This document shows positions 43,202 through 50,882 of a stretch of DNA of 64,000 nt, one piece after another. Within the stretch, counting starts at the first letter, position 1; every line of letters starts with the position of its first letter. Below the pieces are notes generated by a model. That model saw only the letters and a list, made by a program, of their open reading frames with translations, ran no database searches and was not told where the DNA came from. The stretch is taken from positions 124,001 through 188,000 of the forward strand of contig NZ_FOWV01000002.1 in the NCBI RefSeq assembly GCF_900115545.1. The letters are read 5' to 3'. The position numbers and the translations under genes are program-made. Source of the stretch: Ralstonia sp. NFACC01. Its GTDB lineage: Bacteria > Pseudomonadota > Gammaproteobacteria > Burkholderiales > Burkholderiaceae.

Positions 43202-44494
43202 TTAAAGCGCTTCACCGGTGCGGTCCCGCAGCCAGATCACCGGCACCAGTGACACCAGGCATGCGGTCGCCACGTACCACGCCGGCGCCAGCGGGTTGCC
43301 GGTGCGCTCCACCAGCCAGCTCGCGATGAACGGCGAGAACCCGCCGAAGAACGATGCGCTCACCACATACGTGAGTGCAATGCCGGTGGCGCGCACATGC
43401 TTGGGAAACAGCTCCGGGATCATCACCAGCACGGGCACGATCTGCGCGGCCACGAACACCGCCAGCAATGCGGATACCGCATACAGTGTCAGCGGCGTTG
43501 GATGCGCGCCCAGGAAGGCAAACGCCGGGTACACCGCCAGCAGCATGATGACGCGCGAGGTGACCAGCAAGCGCTTGCGGGTGTAGCGATCTGCCAGGCG
43601 CCCCGCAATCGGAGCGGCCACAAACAGGACGAGCGAACTGACCACGCCGGAAGCCACCGCCGCCGTGGGCGACATATGCAGCGTGCGCACCGCGTGGCTC
43701 GGCAGGAAGAACGCAGTGATGTACACCGACACCGAGCCGCCTAGCTCCGCAAAGGTGCCGAGAATGGTCAGCTTCAGATGTGTGGTCAGTGCGGCCTTGA
43801 GGGCACCCTGCGGTTTGACATGGCTGGGCGCCGCGTCACGGCGGTCGAGCGTTTCTTCCAGCCGGCGGCGGATCAACATACCGGCCGGGGCCGCAAAAAT
43901 GCCCAGGAGGAACGGCAGCCGCCAGCCCCAGGCGAGTACCGCCTCTTTGGACAGCGTCACGTTGATGAGCGTGGCGACCGCCGCGCCCAGCGCGAGCCCC
44001 AATGCGGTTGCGGCAAAGTTCCAGCTCGCAAAGAACGCCCGCGTGCGGTCGCTGGCGTACTCGACCAGCAGCGTGGTGCCGGGCCCGAATTCGCCACCTG
44101 CTGCAAAGCCCTGCATCAGGCGCGCGGCAAGCACGATCATCGGCGCGAAGATGCCGGCCGTGGCGTAGGTGGGCGCCGTGGCGATCAGCGCGCACGACAG
44201 CGCCATCATCATGATGGTCAGCACCATCGCCTTCTTGCGGCCGACGCGGTCAGCATAGGCACCGATGATGACGCCGCCGAGCGGCCGCACCACAAAGCCC
44301 ACGCCAAACACCCCGATCGACAACAGAAACTGGTTCACCGGCGATGCCGATGGAAAGAACAGTTGCCCGATCTGGATGGCGAAGTAGCTGTAGATGGTGA
44401 AGTCGTAGAACTCCAGCGCTGTGCCGATGGTAGTGGCGGCAATGACTTGCGTGCGTGACAGCGCGGGGCGGCTGTCGAGGGCGAGTGTCGACAC
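43202..44494 (-). CDS. MFS transporter of the metabolite:H+ symporter (MHS) type
   Basis: This 430-residue carrier has twelve predicted helices. It shows the MHS start TTIGTALEFYDFTIYSYFA, the loop motif ADRVGRKKAM and the helix GGEFGPGTTLLVEY. MHS proteins carry proline/betaine, citrate, 2-ketoglutarate and similar compounds. It starts at GTG 44494, set by AGGAGA nine bases upstream. It heads the leftward operon and faces the XRE-cupin gene across paired operators. Confidence 0.87.
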   Translation of the reverse strand: MSTLALDSRPALSRTQVIAATTIGTALEFYDFTIYSYFAIQIGQLFFPSASPVNQFLLSIGVFGVGFVVRPLGGVIIGAYADRVGRKKAMVLTIMMMALSCALIATAPTYATAGIFAPMIVLAARLMQGFAAGGEFGPGTTLLVEYASDRTRAFFASWNFAATALGLALGAAVATLINVTLSKEAVLAWGWRLPFLLGIFAAPAGMLIRRRLEETLDRRDAAPSHVKPQGALKAALTTHLKLTILGTFAELGGSVSVYITAFFLPSHAVRTLHMSPTAAVASGVVSSLVLFVAAPIAGRLADRYTRKRLLVTSRVIMLLAVYPAFAFLGAHPTPLTLYAVSALLAVFVAAQIVPVLVMIPELFPKHVRATGIALTYVVSASFFGGFSPFIASWLVERTGNPLAPAWYVATACLVSLVPVIWLRDRTGEAL

Positions 44495-44536
44495 GGGCTG
44501 CTCTCCTAGGTTGGAGGCTGGGGAGGGTTTGAGTTA

Positions 44537-44573
44537 TCGTATACGAGAAAAATCAAATTCTCGTATACGAGAA
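44537..44573. promoter_or_regulatory. Paired operators for the XRE-cupin regulator
   Basis: Two copies of TCGTATACGAGAAAA lie head to tail, their palindromic CGTATACG cores 24 bases apart (44538-44545 and 44562-44569). The second copy sits within the perfect 16-base palindrome TTCTCGTATACGAGAA (44558-44573). They fill the gap between the MHS carrier gene and the regulator gene, so dimers could bind side by side and control both directions. Confidence 0.75.
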
Positions 44574-44588
44574 AACCCGGAGACATGC

Positions 44589-45239
44589 GTGGCATCTAGC
44601 GCAAAAGCGGCTATCCAGGCCCATCCAATCGACGAGGCACCGGCGCAGCTCAATCACCAAGAGGTCGGCGCGCGCATTCGCGAGGCACGCAAGGCGCGCG
44701 GGCTGACGCTGCAAGAGCTGTCGGAGCGCTCTGGCGTGGCGCTGTCGACCATCTCCAAAGCCGAGCGCGGCGACATTGCGCTGACGTATGAAAAGTTTGC
44801 CGGCCTGGCGCAGGCATTGGGGCTGGAGTTCGAGCAACTGCTCGGCCGGCGCCGCACGCCGGATGCCGGACCATTACGTCCGACCTTCACGCCCTCGGGC
44901 GGCCAGGTCATCTATGACACGCCGAATTACGAGTACGGCATGCTGGCCGACGCGTTGACCGGCAAACGCATGTTGCCGATGCGTGCGCACATCCGCGCAC
45001 GCTCGGTCGATGATTTTCCGGACTACATCCGCCACCCCGGCGAAGAATTCGTCTTTGTGCTGGGCGGCGAGATCGAACTGCGCTTCGAAAACGGCGACAC
45101 CTTCCGCCTGGCACCCGGCGACAGCCTGTACTTCGACAGCGCAGTCGGGCATGTCTATCTGTCCGTCAGCGAAGAGCCTGCCGAGATACTCGCGTGCTGC
45201 ACCGGCACCGACGTGCGCGAACTTGGCGACGTGATCTGA
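44589..45239 (+). CDS. XRE-family regulator with C-terminal cupin
   Basis: This 216-residue protein has an N-terminal XRE helix-turn-helix (about residues 25-80, RGLTLQELSERSGVALSTISKAERG) and a cupin ligand domain (about 110-215, RHPGEEFVFVLGGEIELRFENGDTF and GDSLYFDSAVGHVYLSV). Such proteins usually control amino acid or amine catabolism. GTG 44589 follows GGAGA; the longer frame above would include the operators. The last 85 bases overlap the end of the convergent D-aminoacylase gene. Confidence 0.87.
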   Translation: MASSAKAAIQAHPIDEAPAQLNHQEVGARIREARKARGLTLQELSERSGVALSTISKAERGDIALTYEKFAGLAQALGLEFEQLLGRRRTPDAGPLRPTFTPSGGQVIYDTPNYEYGMLADALTGKRMLPMRAHIRARSVDDFPDYIRHPGEEFVFVLGGEIELRFENGDTFRLAPGDSLYFDSAVGHVYLSVSEEPAEILACCTGTDVRELGDVI

Positions 45240-46837
45240 ACGGCTGGCTTGCGTAGGGCCCGGCCCGCCAGAACATCCGGCACAGCCTTGCCGTCGGCCA
45301 CCGCCACCGTGCCGTTGACCAGCACCCAGCGCACGCCCACGGGCGGCAGCCCCGGCTGTTCATAGCTCGCACGGTCGGCGTAGGTGGCGGGGTCGAAGAT
45401 GACCAAGTCGGCAAACTTGCCTGCCTCCACAGTGCCGCGGTCTTTGATGCCGAAAATCTCAGCGGTGCGCGCGCTGGCCTGGCGAACGGCAAACGGCAGC
45501 GTCATCACGTGTTTGCGCGTCACGTATTCGCCGATGCGGCGCGCGAAGGTGCCGGCCTCGCGCGGGTGCCCGGCAATGCCGTCGGAGCCACCCACCACGA
45601 AATCCTCCTTCATGAAGGCTTCCAGATCGGCGTCGCTCATGTTGAACGACACGATGTTCGTGCCGCCGTGCTGGATCACGCTGATGGCCGCATCGACGGG
45701 GCTCACGCCCAGCTTCTTGCCCAGCGCTGCGAGCGATTGCCCGTTGTATTCGGGCTTGGTGGAAATCAGCACCTGCGCCGCCGGCCCGTTGCGCTGTTGC
45801 ATGGCCTTTTCCATGTCGGCGGCAATGCGCGCACGCGTGGCGGGATCTTCCAGCCGCTTGAGCAGCGCATCGTTGCCGCCGTCGCGTGCCCAGCCCGGCA
45901 CCAGCGCCGGAATGATGTGTGTGCTCGACGCTGTGTACGGATATTGGCTTGCCGATACGTTCATGCCGCCGGCCTGCGCTTCACGCATCAGCCCGATGAC
46001 CTCCGCACTCTTGCCCCACGAATCCACACCCAGCGCCTTGATGTGCGAGATGTGGATCGGGATGCCCGACTGCCGGCCGATGTCCAGCGCCTCTTTCACC
46101 GCGTTGACAAGGCCAGTGCGGAAGTTGCCCTCATCGCGCAGGTGCGTGTCGTAGATGCCGCCACGCGCGGCCACCGTCTTGGCCAGCGCCACCACCTCGT
46201 CCGTTTTGGCGAACACGCCGGGCGTGTACACGAGGCCCGTCGACATGCCAAATGCGCCGTCGCGCATGCCGTCTTCCATCAGGCTCTGCATGGCTTTGAG
46301 TTCGTCAGCGGTGGGGGCGCGGTCCGCGTCGCCCATCACGCGGTGGCGCACGGCGTTGTGGCCCACCAGCATGGCTACGTTGGTGCCGATGCGATTGGCT
46401 TCCAGCGCCTTGAGCGTCGGCCCGATGCGATCGAGGTCCGGCCCGTCGGCTTCGAGCACGATGCCGTCGTTGCCGATCACCACCGTCGTCACGCCCTGCA
46501 GCAGATAGGGCAAGTTCTGGTGACGGTCTTTGGAGACGAGGTTGTGATAGGCGTGCGTATGCGGATCAATAAAACCCGGCGCCACCACCAGCCCGCGCGC
46601 ATCGAGCACCGTCTTCGCCTGCACGCCCGCGGCGGAGGGCTGCACCAGCACGATGCGGTCATTGCGGATGCCAACGTCAGCTACGAACGGCGCGCCACCG
46701 CTGCCATCGACCACGGTGCCGTTGCGGATCAGGATGTCGACCGGTTCAGGCCCCGGCGCGGCACTGGCGGCGCCGGCGAGCGCAAGGCTCAGGGTGAGGG
46801 CGGACAGCAGGCACTGCGGCAGACGGTGTGGGCGCAT
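45155..46837 (-). CDS. N-acyl-D-amino acid deacylase (D-aminoacylase), exported
   Basis: This 560-residue amidohydrolase has a signal peptide (MRPHRLPQCLLSALTLSLAL..., cleavage near SAAP) and so is likely periplasmic. It has the amidohydrolase metal motif GFIDPHTHAYHN, HISHIKALG and VGGSDGIAGHP, characteristic of the D-aminoacylase/dihydroorotase-like group. ATG 46837 follows AAGGAA. It would release D-amino acids from N-acyl derivatives, feeding DadA. The C-terminal tail (about 28 residues after LAGRALRKP) is encoded antisense to the XRE gene and looks like a read-through addition. Confidence 0.87.
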   Translation of the reverse strand: MRPHRLPQCLLSALTLSLALAGAASAAPGPEPVDILIRNGTVVDGSGGAPFVADVGIRNDRIVLVQPSAAGVQAKTVLDARGLVVAPGFIDPHTHAYHNLVSKDRHQNLPYLLQGVTTVVIGNDGIVLEADGPDLDRIGPTLKALEANRIGTNVAMLVGHNAVRHRVMGDADRAPTADELKAMQSLMEDGMRDGAFGMSTGLVYTPGVFAKTDEVVALAKTVAARGGIYDTHLRDEGNFRTGLVNAVKEALDIGRQSGIPIHISHIKALGVDSWGKSAEVIGLMREAQAGGMNVSASQYPYTASSTHIIPALVPGWARDGGNDALLKRLEDPATRARIAADMEKAMQQRNGPAAQVLISTKPEYNGQSLAALGKKLGVSPVDAAISVIQHGGTNIVSFNMSDADLEAFMKEDFVVGGSDGIAGHPREAGTFARRIGEYVTRKHVMTLPFAVRQASARTAEIFGIKDRGTVEAGKFADLVIFDPATYADRASYEQPGLPPVGVRWVLVNGTVAVADGKAVPDVLAGRALRKPAVQITSPSSRTSVPVQHASISAGSSLTDR

Positions 46838-47181
46838 ATCGGCTTCCTTGTGGTTTGCAGCGAGTGTAAAGAGCCTGGTTGCCCACATGACATGCAAATG
46901 GTTCGGCCCGGTATGCGGAGCGGACATGCACGGGTTCACCGTGCTGGAGCGCTTGCGCGCAGGCGCCAATACAACACTCAGCGTTTTCAATATCTGAATT
47001 AAGAACAACTAATCACCCGCAAAGCCTTGCCAGCATTGGATGCGGCAAGACATTGGCGACAATGTGCGGCTGTCCCCACTTTGGAGGGGGGCAACTGACT
47101 TGCCCCGGTGACACAATCGCGAAAATTCCGAAGTCATGCTGCGCCACATGCGACGCATGGCAGACCCGGTCGGGGAGCTTC
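46838..47181. other. Divergent intergenic region, no gene seen
   Basis: This 344-base gap separates the D-aminoacylase and an orphan membrane-protein gene. It must hold both promoters. I see a hairpin at 47088-47106 (GGGGCAA and TTGCCCC, five-base loop) in the leader of the rightward gene and an AT-rich patch near 46975-47015. A 24-codon frame at 46926-46997 has no ribosome binding site and I do not call it. Confidence 0.5.
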
Positions 47182-48111
47182 ATGCAAGAGAGTTGGATGG
47201 CAATTTCGGCGGCGCGCGCACGGGCGCATCGCCTGTACGGCGTGCGCGGCTGGCTCGTGACGCTGCTGTGGCTGAACACGCTGCCAGCGCTGGCGATCGT
47301 GCTGGCGATGGGCATGATGCTCACGCTCGGCGAAGCCAATGGAGGGCCAATCGGGGCGGTACCGGCGCTCGCTGGGCTCGTTTTCCCGCTGGGGCTCGTT
47401 ACCCTGGCTTTCTTGCGTGTGCGCTGGTTTCCGATGGTGTGGCTCGGATACGGCCTGCTCCAGTTGCTGGCTACGCTGGCCATGAGCGGCGGCATTCATG
47501 CGTGGACGACACAAGCCTCCGGCGGCACGGCAGGGCGCATGCCGATCACGCTGCTGCTGGCAGCGGAGGCGCTACTGCTCATCGGCTCGGCAGCGTACAT
47601 CTGGTTTTCGCGCCGCGTGCGTGTGACCTATCGGCATGAGGTGCGGCTGACCGATCCTGCTGCAGCACCGGCCGTGTTCGACAAGCCCGCCCCCAATGAA
47701 ACGCCCTCTGACGCCACCGACCACGCACGCGAACGCGCGGCGCTACGGCGCGTTGCCCAAGAACTGAGTTCCGGTGTGCTCGACACCCGAACCTGGATGC
47801 ACGTGATGCGGCATCACGCCGATGCCACCGACGGCACCCGCACGGCGGCCTATGTGCGGGCGCGCATGTCTGAGCTGTGTCCGCCGGCGCATGTCCATCC
47901 GCCGGTCGTGCGCACGTTGTCGACCGGGCTTGGTGCGTTGCTTGTGAGCGTGCTGGCTGCGGGCGTGCTGATGGCTGCGGTGATTGCGCTGGCGCTGCGC
48001 GTGCCTGGCGACGGCACCGATCTGCTTGAACTGCTCGTTGCCGTGGCGCTCACGCTGAGCTGGCTGGGCGGCCTCTTTGTTGGCGCGGGTTTTCTGCGCC
48101 GCGTTGCCTGA
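47182..48111 (+). CDS. Orphan multi-pass membrane protein, function unknown
   Basis: This 309-residue protein begins MQESWMAISAARARAHRLYG. It has four N-terminal transmembrane helices (first VRGWLVTLLWLNTLPALAIV), a soluble middle part (about residues 165-245) rich in charged residues, and two C-terminal helices (LGALLVSVLAAGVLMAAVIAL and LLVAVALTLSWLGGLFVGAGF). The N-terminal GVRGWL pattern faintly recalls DUF2569, but I would not assign it. ATG 47182 follows GGGGAG. It ends three bases before the convergent outer-membrane factor gene. Confidence 0.65.
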   Translation: MQESWMAISAARARAHRLYGVRGWLVTLLWLNTLPALAIVLAMGMMLTLGEANGGPIGAVPALAGLVFPLGLVTLAFLRVRWFPMVWLGYGLLQLLATLAMSGGIHAWTTQASGGTAGRMPITLLLAAEALLLIGSAAYIWFSRRVRVTYRHEVRLTDPAAAPAVFDKPAPNETPSDATDHARERAALRRVAQELSSGVLDTRTWMHVMRHHADATDGTRTAAYVRARMSELCPPAHVHPPVVRTLSTGLGALLVSVLAAGVLMAAVIALALRVPGDGTDLLELLVAVALTLSWLGGLFVGAGFLRRVA

Positions 48112-48114
48112 CAT

Positions 48115-49560
48115 CTACCGCGTGGCCGTCGGCGCGGCAGCGGCTTGGTTCCAGTCGCCGCCCACCGCCTTGACGAGGAACACGCTCGTCGTCATCTGCT
48201 GGCCGAGAATCTGCACCGCCGTGCGCTGGTTGTTCAACAGCGATTGCTGCGCGGTGATCACGTCCAACGAGGTTGCGAGCCCGCCCTCGTAGCGCACGCT
48301 CGCAATGTCGTAGACCTTGCGGGCGCTTTCCACGGCATGGCGCGCCTGGTTTGCCGCACGGTCCAGCGATTGCAGCCCGGCAAGGCCATCTTCCACTTCC
48401 TGCAACGCGCCCAGCACCGTCTGCCGGTAGTTGGCGATCGCGCCCTGGTAGGCCGCATTGGCAAAGTCCACACGCGCCCGCGTGCGGCCGGCGTCGAACA
48501 CCGTCTGGGCGATCTGTGTGCCGAACGACCACAGCAGCGTGGGCGCAGAGAACAGCAGCGCCAGATCGCGGCTTTCCCAACCGGCGCCGCCGTTGAGCAT
48601 CACGCTCGGGAAGAATGCCGCGCGTGCCACGCCCACCTGAGCGTTGGCGGCAGCGGCACCCCGTTCAGCCGCTGCCACGTCCGGGCGGCGTTCGATCACG
48701 TCGGAGGGCAGCGCCACCGGAATCTGCGGCGCTGTGCCTGCAAGTGGCGCGGGGTCGAGATGGAAGGCCGGGGCCGGTGTACCGACCAGCGTAGCCAGCG
48801 CGTGTTCGTACTGCGCGCGTTGCTTGGTCAGCAGTTCGGCCTGCGTGGCGGTGCTGTCCACCAGCGCCTGTTGCTGCGCCAGATCGAGCCCCGACGCCAC
48901 GCCGTCCTGGTGCCGTGAGGTAACAAAATCGAGCGCCTTGCGCTGCAGAGCCAGACCTTCCTGCACCACGGCGATTTCCGCATCGGTCTCGCGCAGGTTG
49001 TACCAGGTGGTGGCGACCTGCGCGGCAAGCAGCAGGCGGAAGTTCTCGAAATTGGCGCCGGCCTGCTCTTCACTGGCGGCGGCGTTGGCGACGGTGTTGC
49101 GCACGCGGCCGAACAGATCGGCTTCATAGCTCGCGTCGGCGCGCAGGACGAAATCGCTCTGCACCGTTGACATCGTTGGGCTCGTGTACGACGAGAGCGG
49201 CCGTTCCGACGACGTGCGCGTACGCGTGTCGTTGTTGGTGGCTGTGATGGTGGGCAGCAGGCTTGCGCGGGCCATGCGCGTCTGAGCCTGCGCCTGCTCC
49301 AGGTTCGACAACGCAACCTTGAGCGATTGGTTGTGCGCCAGCGCCTGCGTGACGAGCTTGTCGAGCTGCGGATCGTTGAAGCGTTGCCACCATGGCCCTT
49401 TGGGCGCGGCGTCTGCGGGTTGCGCGGCGCGCCAGGGCGCTTCGGTCTGCCAGTGCGCGGGCACGTCCATGGCCGGGCGCTCGTAAGTCGGCGCGAGCGA
49501 GCAGCCGGCCAGCGCGGCGATCAGCGATGCCGCCAGCGCGGTGGTGCGCAACCGCGTCAT
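48115..49560 (-). CDS. RND efflux outer-membrane factor (NodT/OprM family lipoprotein)
   Basis: This 481-residue lipoprotein has lipobox LAGC (Cys20), the family start SLAPTYERPAMDVPAHW and two outer-membrane-efflux repeats (about residues 60-260 and 270-465) forming the trimeric tunnel, with ERRPDVAAAERGAAAANAQVGVARAAFFPS between them. It is the last gene of the pump operon and overlaps the adaptor stop by four bases. Confidence 0.92.
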   Translation of the reverse strand: MTRLRTTALAASLIAALAGCSLAPTYERPAMDVPAHWQTEAPWRAAQPADAAPKGPWWQRFNDPQLDKLVTQALAHNQSLKVALSNLEQAQAQTRMARASLLPTITATNNDTRTRTSSERPLSSYTSPTMSTVQSDFVLRADASYEADLFGRVRNTVANAAASEEQAGANFENFRLLLAAQVATTWYNLRETDAEIAVVQEGLALQRKALDFVTSRHQDGVASGLDLAQQQALVDSTATQAELLTKQRAQYEHALATLVGTPAPAFHLDPAPLAGTAPQIPVALPSDVIERRPDVAAAERGAAAANAQVGVARAAFFPSVMLNGGAGWESRDLALLFSAPTLLWSFGTQIAQTVFDAGRTRARVDFANAAYQGAIANYRQTVLGALQEVEDGLAGLQSLDRAANQARHAVESARKVYDIASVRYEGGLATSLDVITAQQSLLNNQRTAVQILGQQMTTSVFLVKAVGGDWNQAAAAPTATR

Positions 49561-50882
49561 GATGCGTGCGGCGCGGAAGCCGCGGGCGCTGATGCCGGGG
49601 CCGGCGTGACGATGGTCACCGCTTCGCCCTGCTCGATGGAATCGGCCGGGTTGAGGATCAGCGCGTCCGTCGCCTTCAAGCCGGAGATGATTTCTACCGT
49701 GCGGCCGTAGTCGCGTCCGATGGTGACGGGGCGCAGGTCGACGTGGCCGTTTTCTGCCACGGCGATGCGCGGGCCTTCCTTGCGGAAGAGCAGCGTGTTG
49801 GTCGGCACCGTGAATGCAACCGGTGCGTCTGCCTTCGCGCTGGCGCCGGCTTCGTCGCCGGTGGCTTTGCCCTTGATGGCGACCTGCACATAGGCGCCGG
49901 GCAGCAGGCGCCCGTCCTTGTTGGGCAGCTGCACTTCCACCTGCATGGTGCGCGTAGTGGCGTCGATGGCGCCGGAGGCCCGCGCGATGGTGCCGTGGAA
50001 GGTCTGGCCCGGCAGCTCTGCCAGCGTCACGGCCACGTCCTGCCCGACCTTCACCTGTTGCGAATACGCCTGCGGCACATAGAGGTAGATGCGCAGCGGA
50101 TCGGTCTGCGCAAGCGTAAACAGCTCGCGGTTGGCGCCCGCGTTGCCGGCGTTGACCAACGCACCGACATCGACATTGCGCTTGGTCACCACGCCCGCAA
50201 ACGGGGCCACCACGCGGCGGAAGCCTTGCAGTTCCTGCAGGCGGCGCACGTTGGCTTCTGCGGCAGCCAGGTCGGCCTGGGCCTGGTTGGCGGCGCTGGT
50301 GCGCTCGTCCAGTTCCTGTTGCGAGACGGCGTCTTTCTGGCGCAGGTTCTGCCAGCGCGTGAGCGAGGTCTGCGCCAGTGCCTTGCGTGCGGCGGCCTGG
50401 TTGCGCGTGGCCTGCGCCTGGTTCAGTTCCTGGTCCACTTCCGGCGTGTCCAGCAGCGCCAGCACTTCGCCCTTGTCGACGTGCGCACCGATGTCCTTGA
50501 ACCAGCGCAGCACGTAGCCGCTGGTGCGCGCATAGATGGGCGATTCAACGTAGCCCTGCAGCGTGCCCGGCAGCGTCAGTTCGCGATTGGTGTGAGCCGG
50601 TTTGGGGGCGATGGTGGTGACGTAGCGGCTGGTCTGCGCGTTCACCTGCCGCTCCAGCGCATGTGCGTTGTAATAGCGGCCGACCAGCGTGCGCGCAGCG
50701 CCCAGCGCCAACACCACCACCACGGCAATCACGACCCAGCGTGCGCGGCGCATGGCGGGGCCGCGGTCGACCTGTTCGATCGGGTCCACCGTGACGACGT
50801 GGTGCGGCGGGCCGCCTGCGAGGTGCCCTGAATGCGACCCAGAATGCGGCCCAGAATGGGCACCGGATGTTTGTTCAGACAT
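49557..50882 (-). CDS. RND efflux periplasmic adaptor (membrane fusion protein) with His-rich N-terminal tail
   Basis: This 441-residue adaptor has one membrane anchor (WVVIAVVVVLALGAARTLV, about residues 48-66), a lipoyl-like half (GYVLRWFKDIGAHVDKGEVLALLDTPEVDQEL), a coiled-coil hairpin and beta-barrel/membrane-proximal domains. The cytoplasmic tail has the repeat GAHS-GPHS-GSHS followed by further histidines, which is unusual and could bind metal. ATG 50882 is chosen because it overlaps the upstream pump stop; the longer frame has no support. Confidence 0.9.
   Translation of the reverse strand: MSEQTSGAHSGPHSGSHSGHLAGGPPHHVVTVDPIEQVDRGPAMRRARWVVIAVVVVLALGAARTLVGRYYNAHALERQVNAQTSRYVTTIAPKPAHTNRELTLPGTLQGYVESPIYARTSGYVLRWFKDIGAHVDKGEVLALLDTPEVDQELNQAQATRNQAAARKALAQTSLTRWQNLRQKDAVSQQELDERTSAANQAQADLAAAEANVRRLQELQGFRRVVAPFAGVVTKRNVDVGALVNAGNAGANRELFTLAQTDPLRIYLYVPQAYSQQVKVGQDVAVTLAELPGQTFHGTIARASGAIDATTRTMQVEVQLPNKDGRLLPGAYVQVAIKGKATGDEAGASAKADAPVAFTVPTNTLLFRKEGPRIAVAENGHVDLRPVTIGRDYGRTVEIISGLKATDALILNPADSIEQGEAVTIVTPAPASAPAASAPHAS
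50828..50863. repeat. Three 12-bp tandem units encoding GxHS repeats
   Basis: CTGAATGCGACC, CAGAATGCGGCC and CAGAATGGGCAC follow one another. On the coding (minus) strand they give the Gly-x-His-Ser repeats in the tail of the efflux adaptor. Unit number may vary by slippage. Confidence 0.65.

Noticed and set aside
46926-46997. Possible 23-residue peptide gene in the gap at 46.9 kb
   Set aside because: No ribosome binding site and no sign of conservation that I can see. It is too short to support.
45509-47002. 497-codon plus-strand frame opposite the D-aminoacylase
   Set aside because: The minus strand encodes a full amidohydrolase with signal peptide and metal motifs. The plus frame has no recognisable domain.
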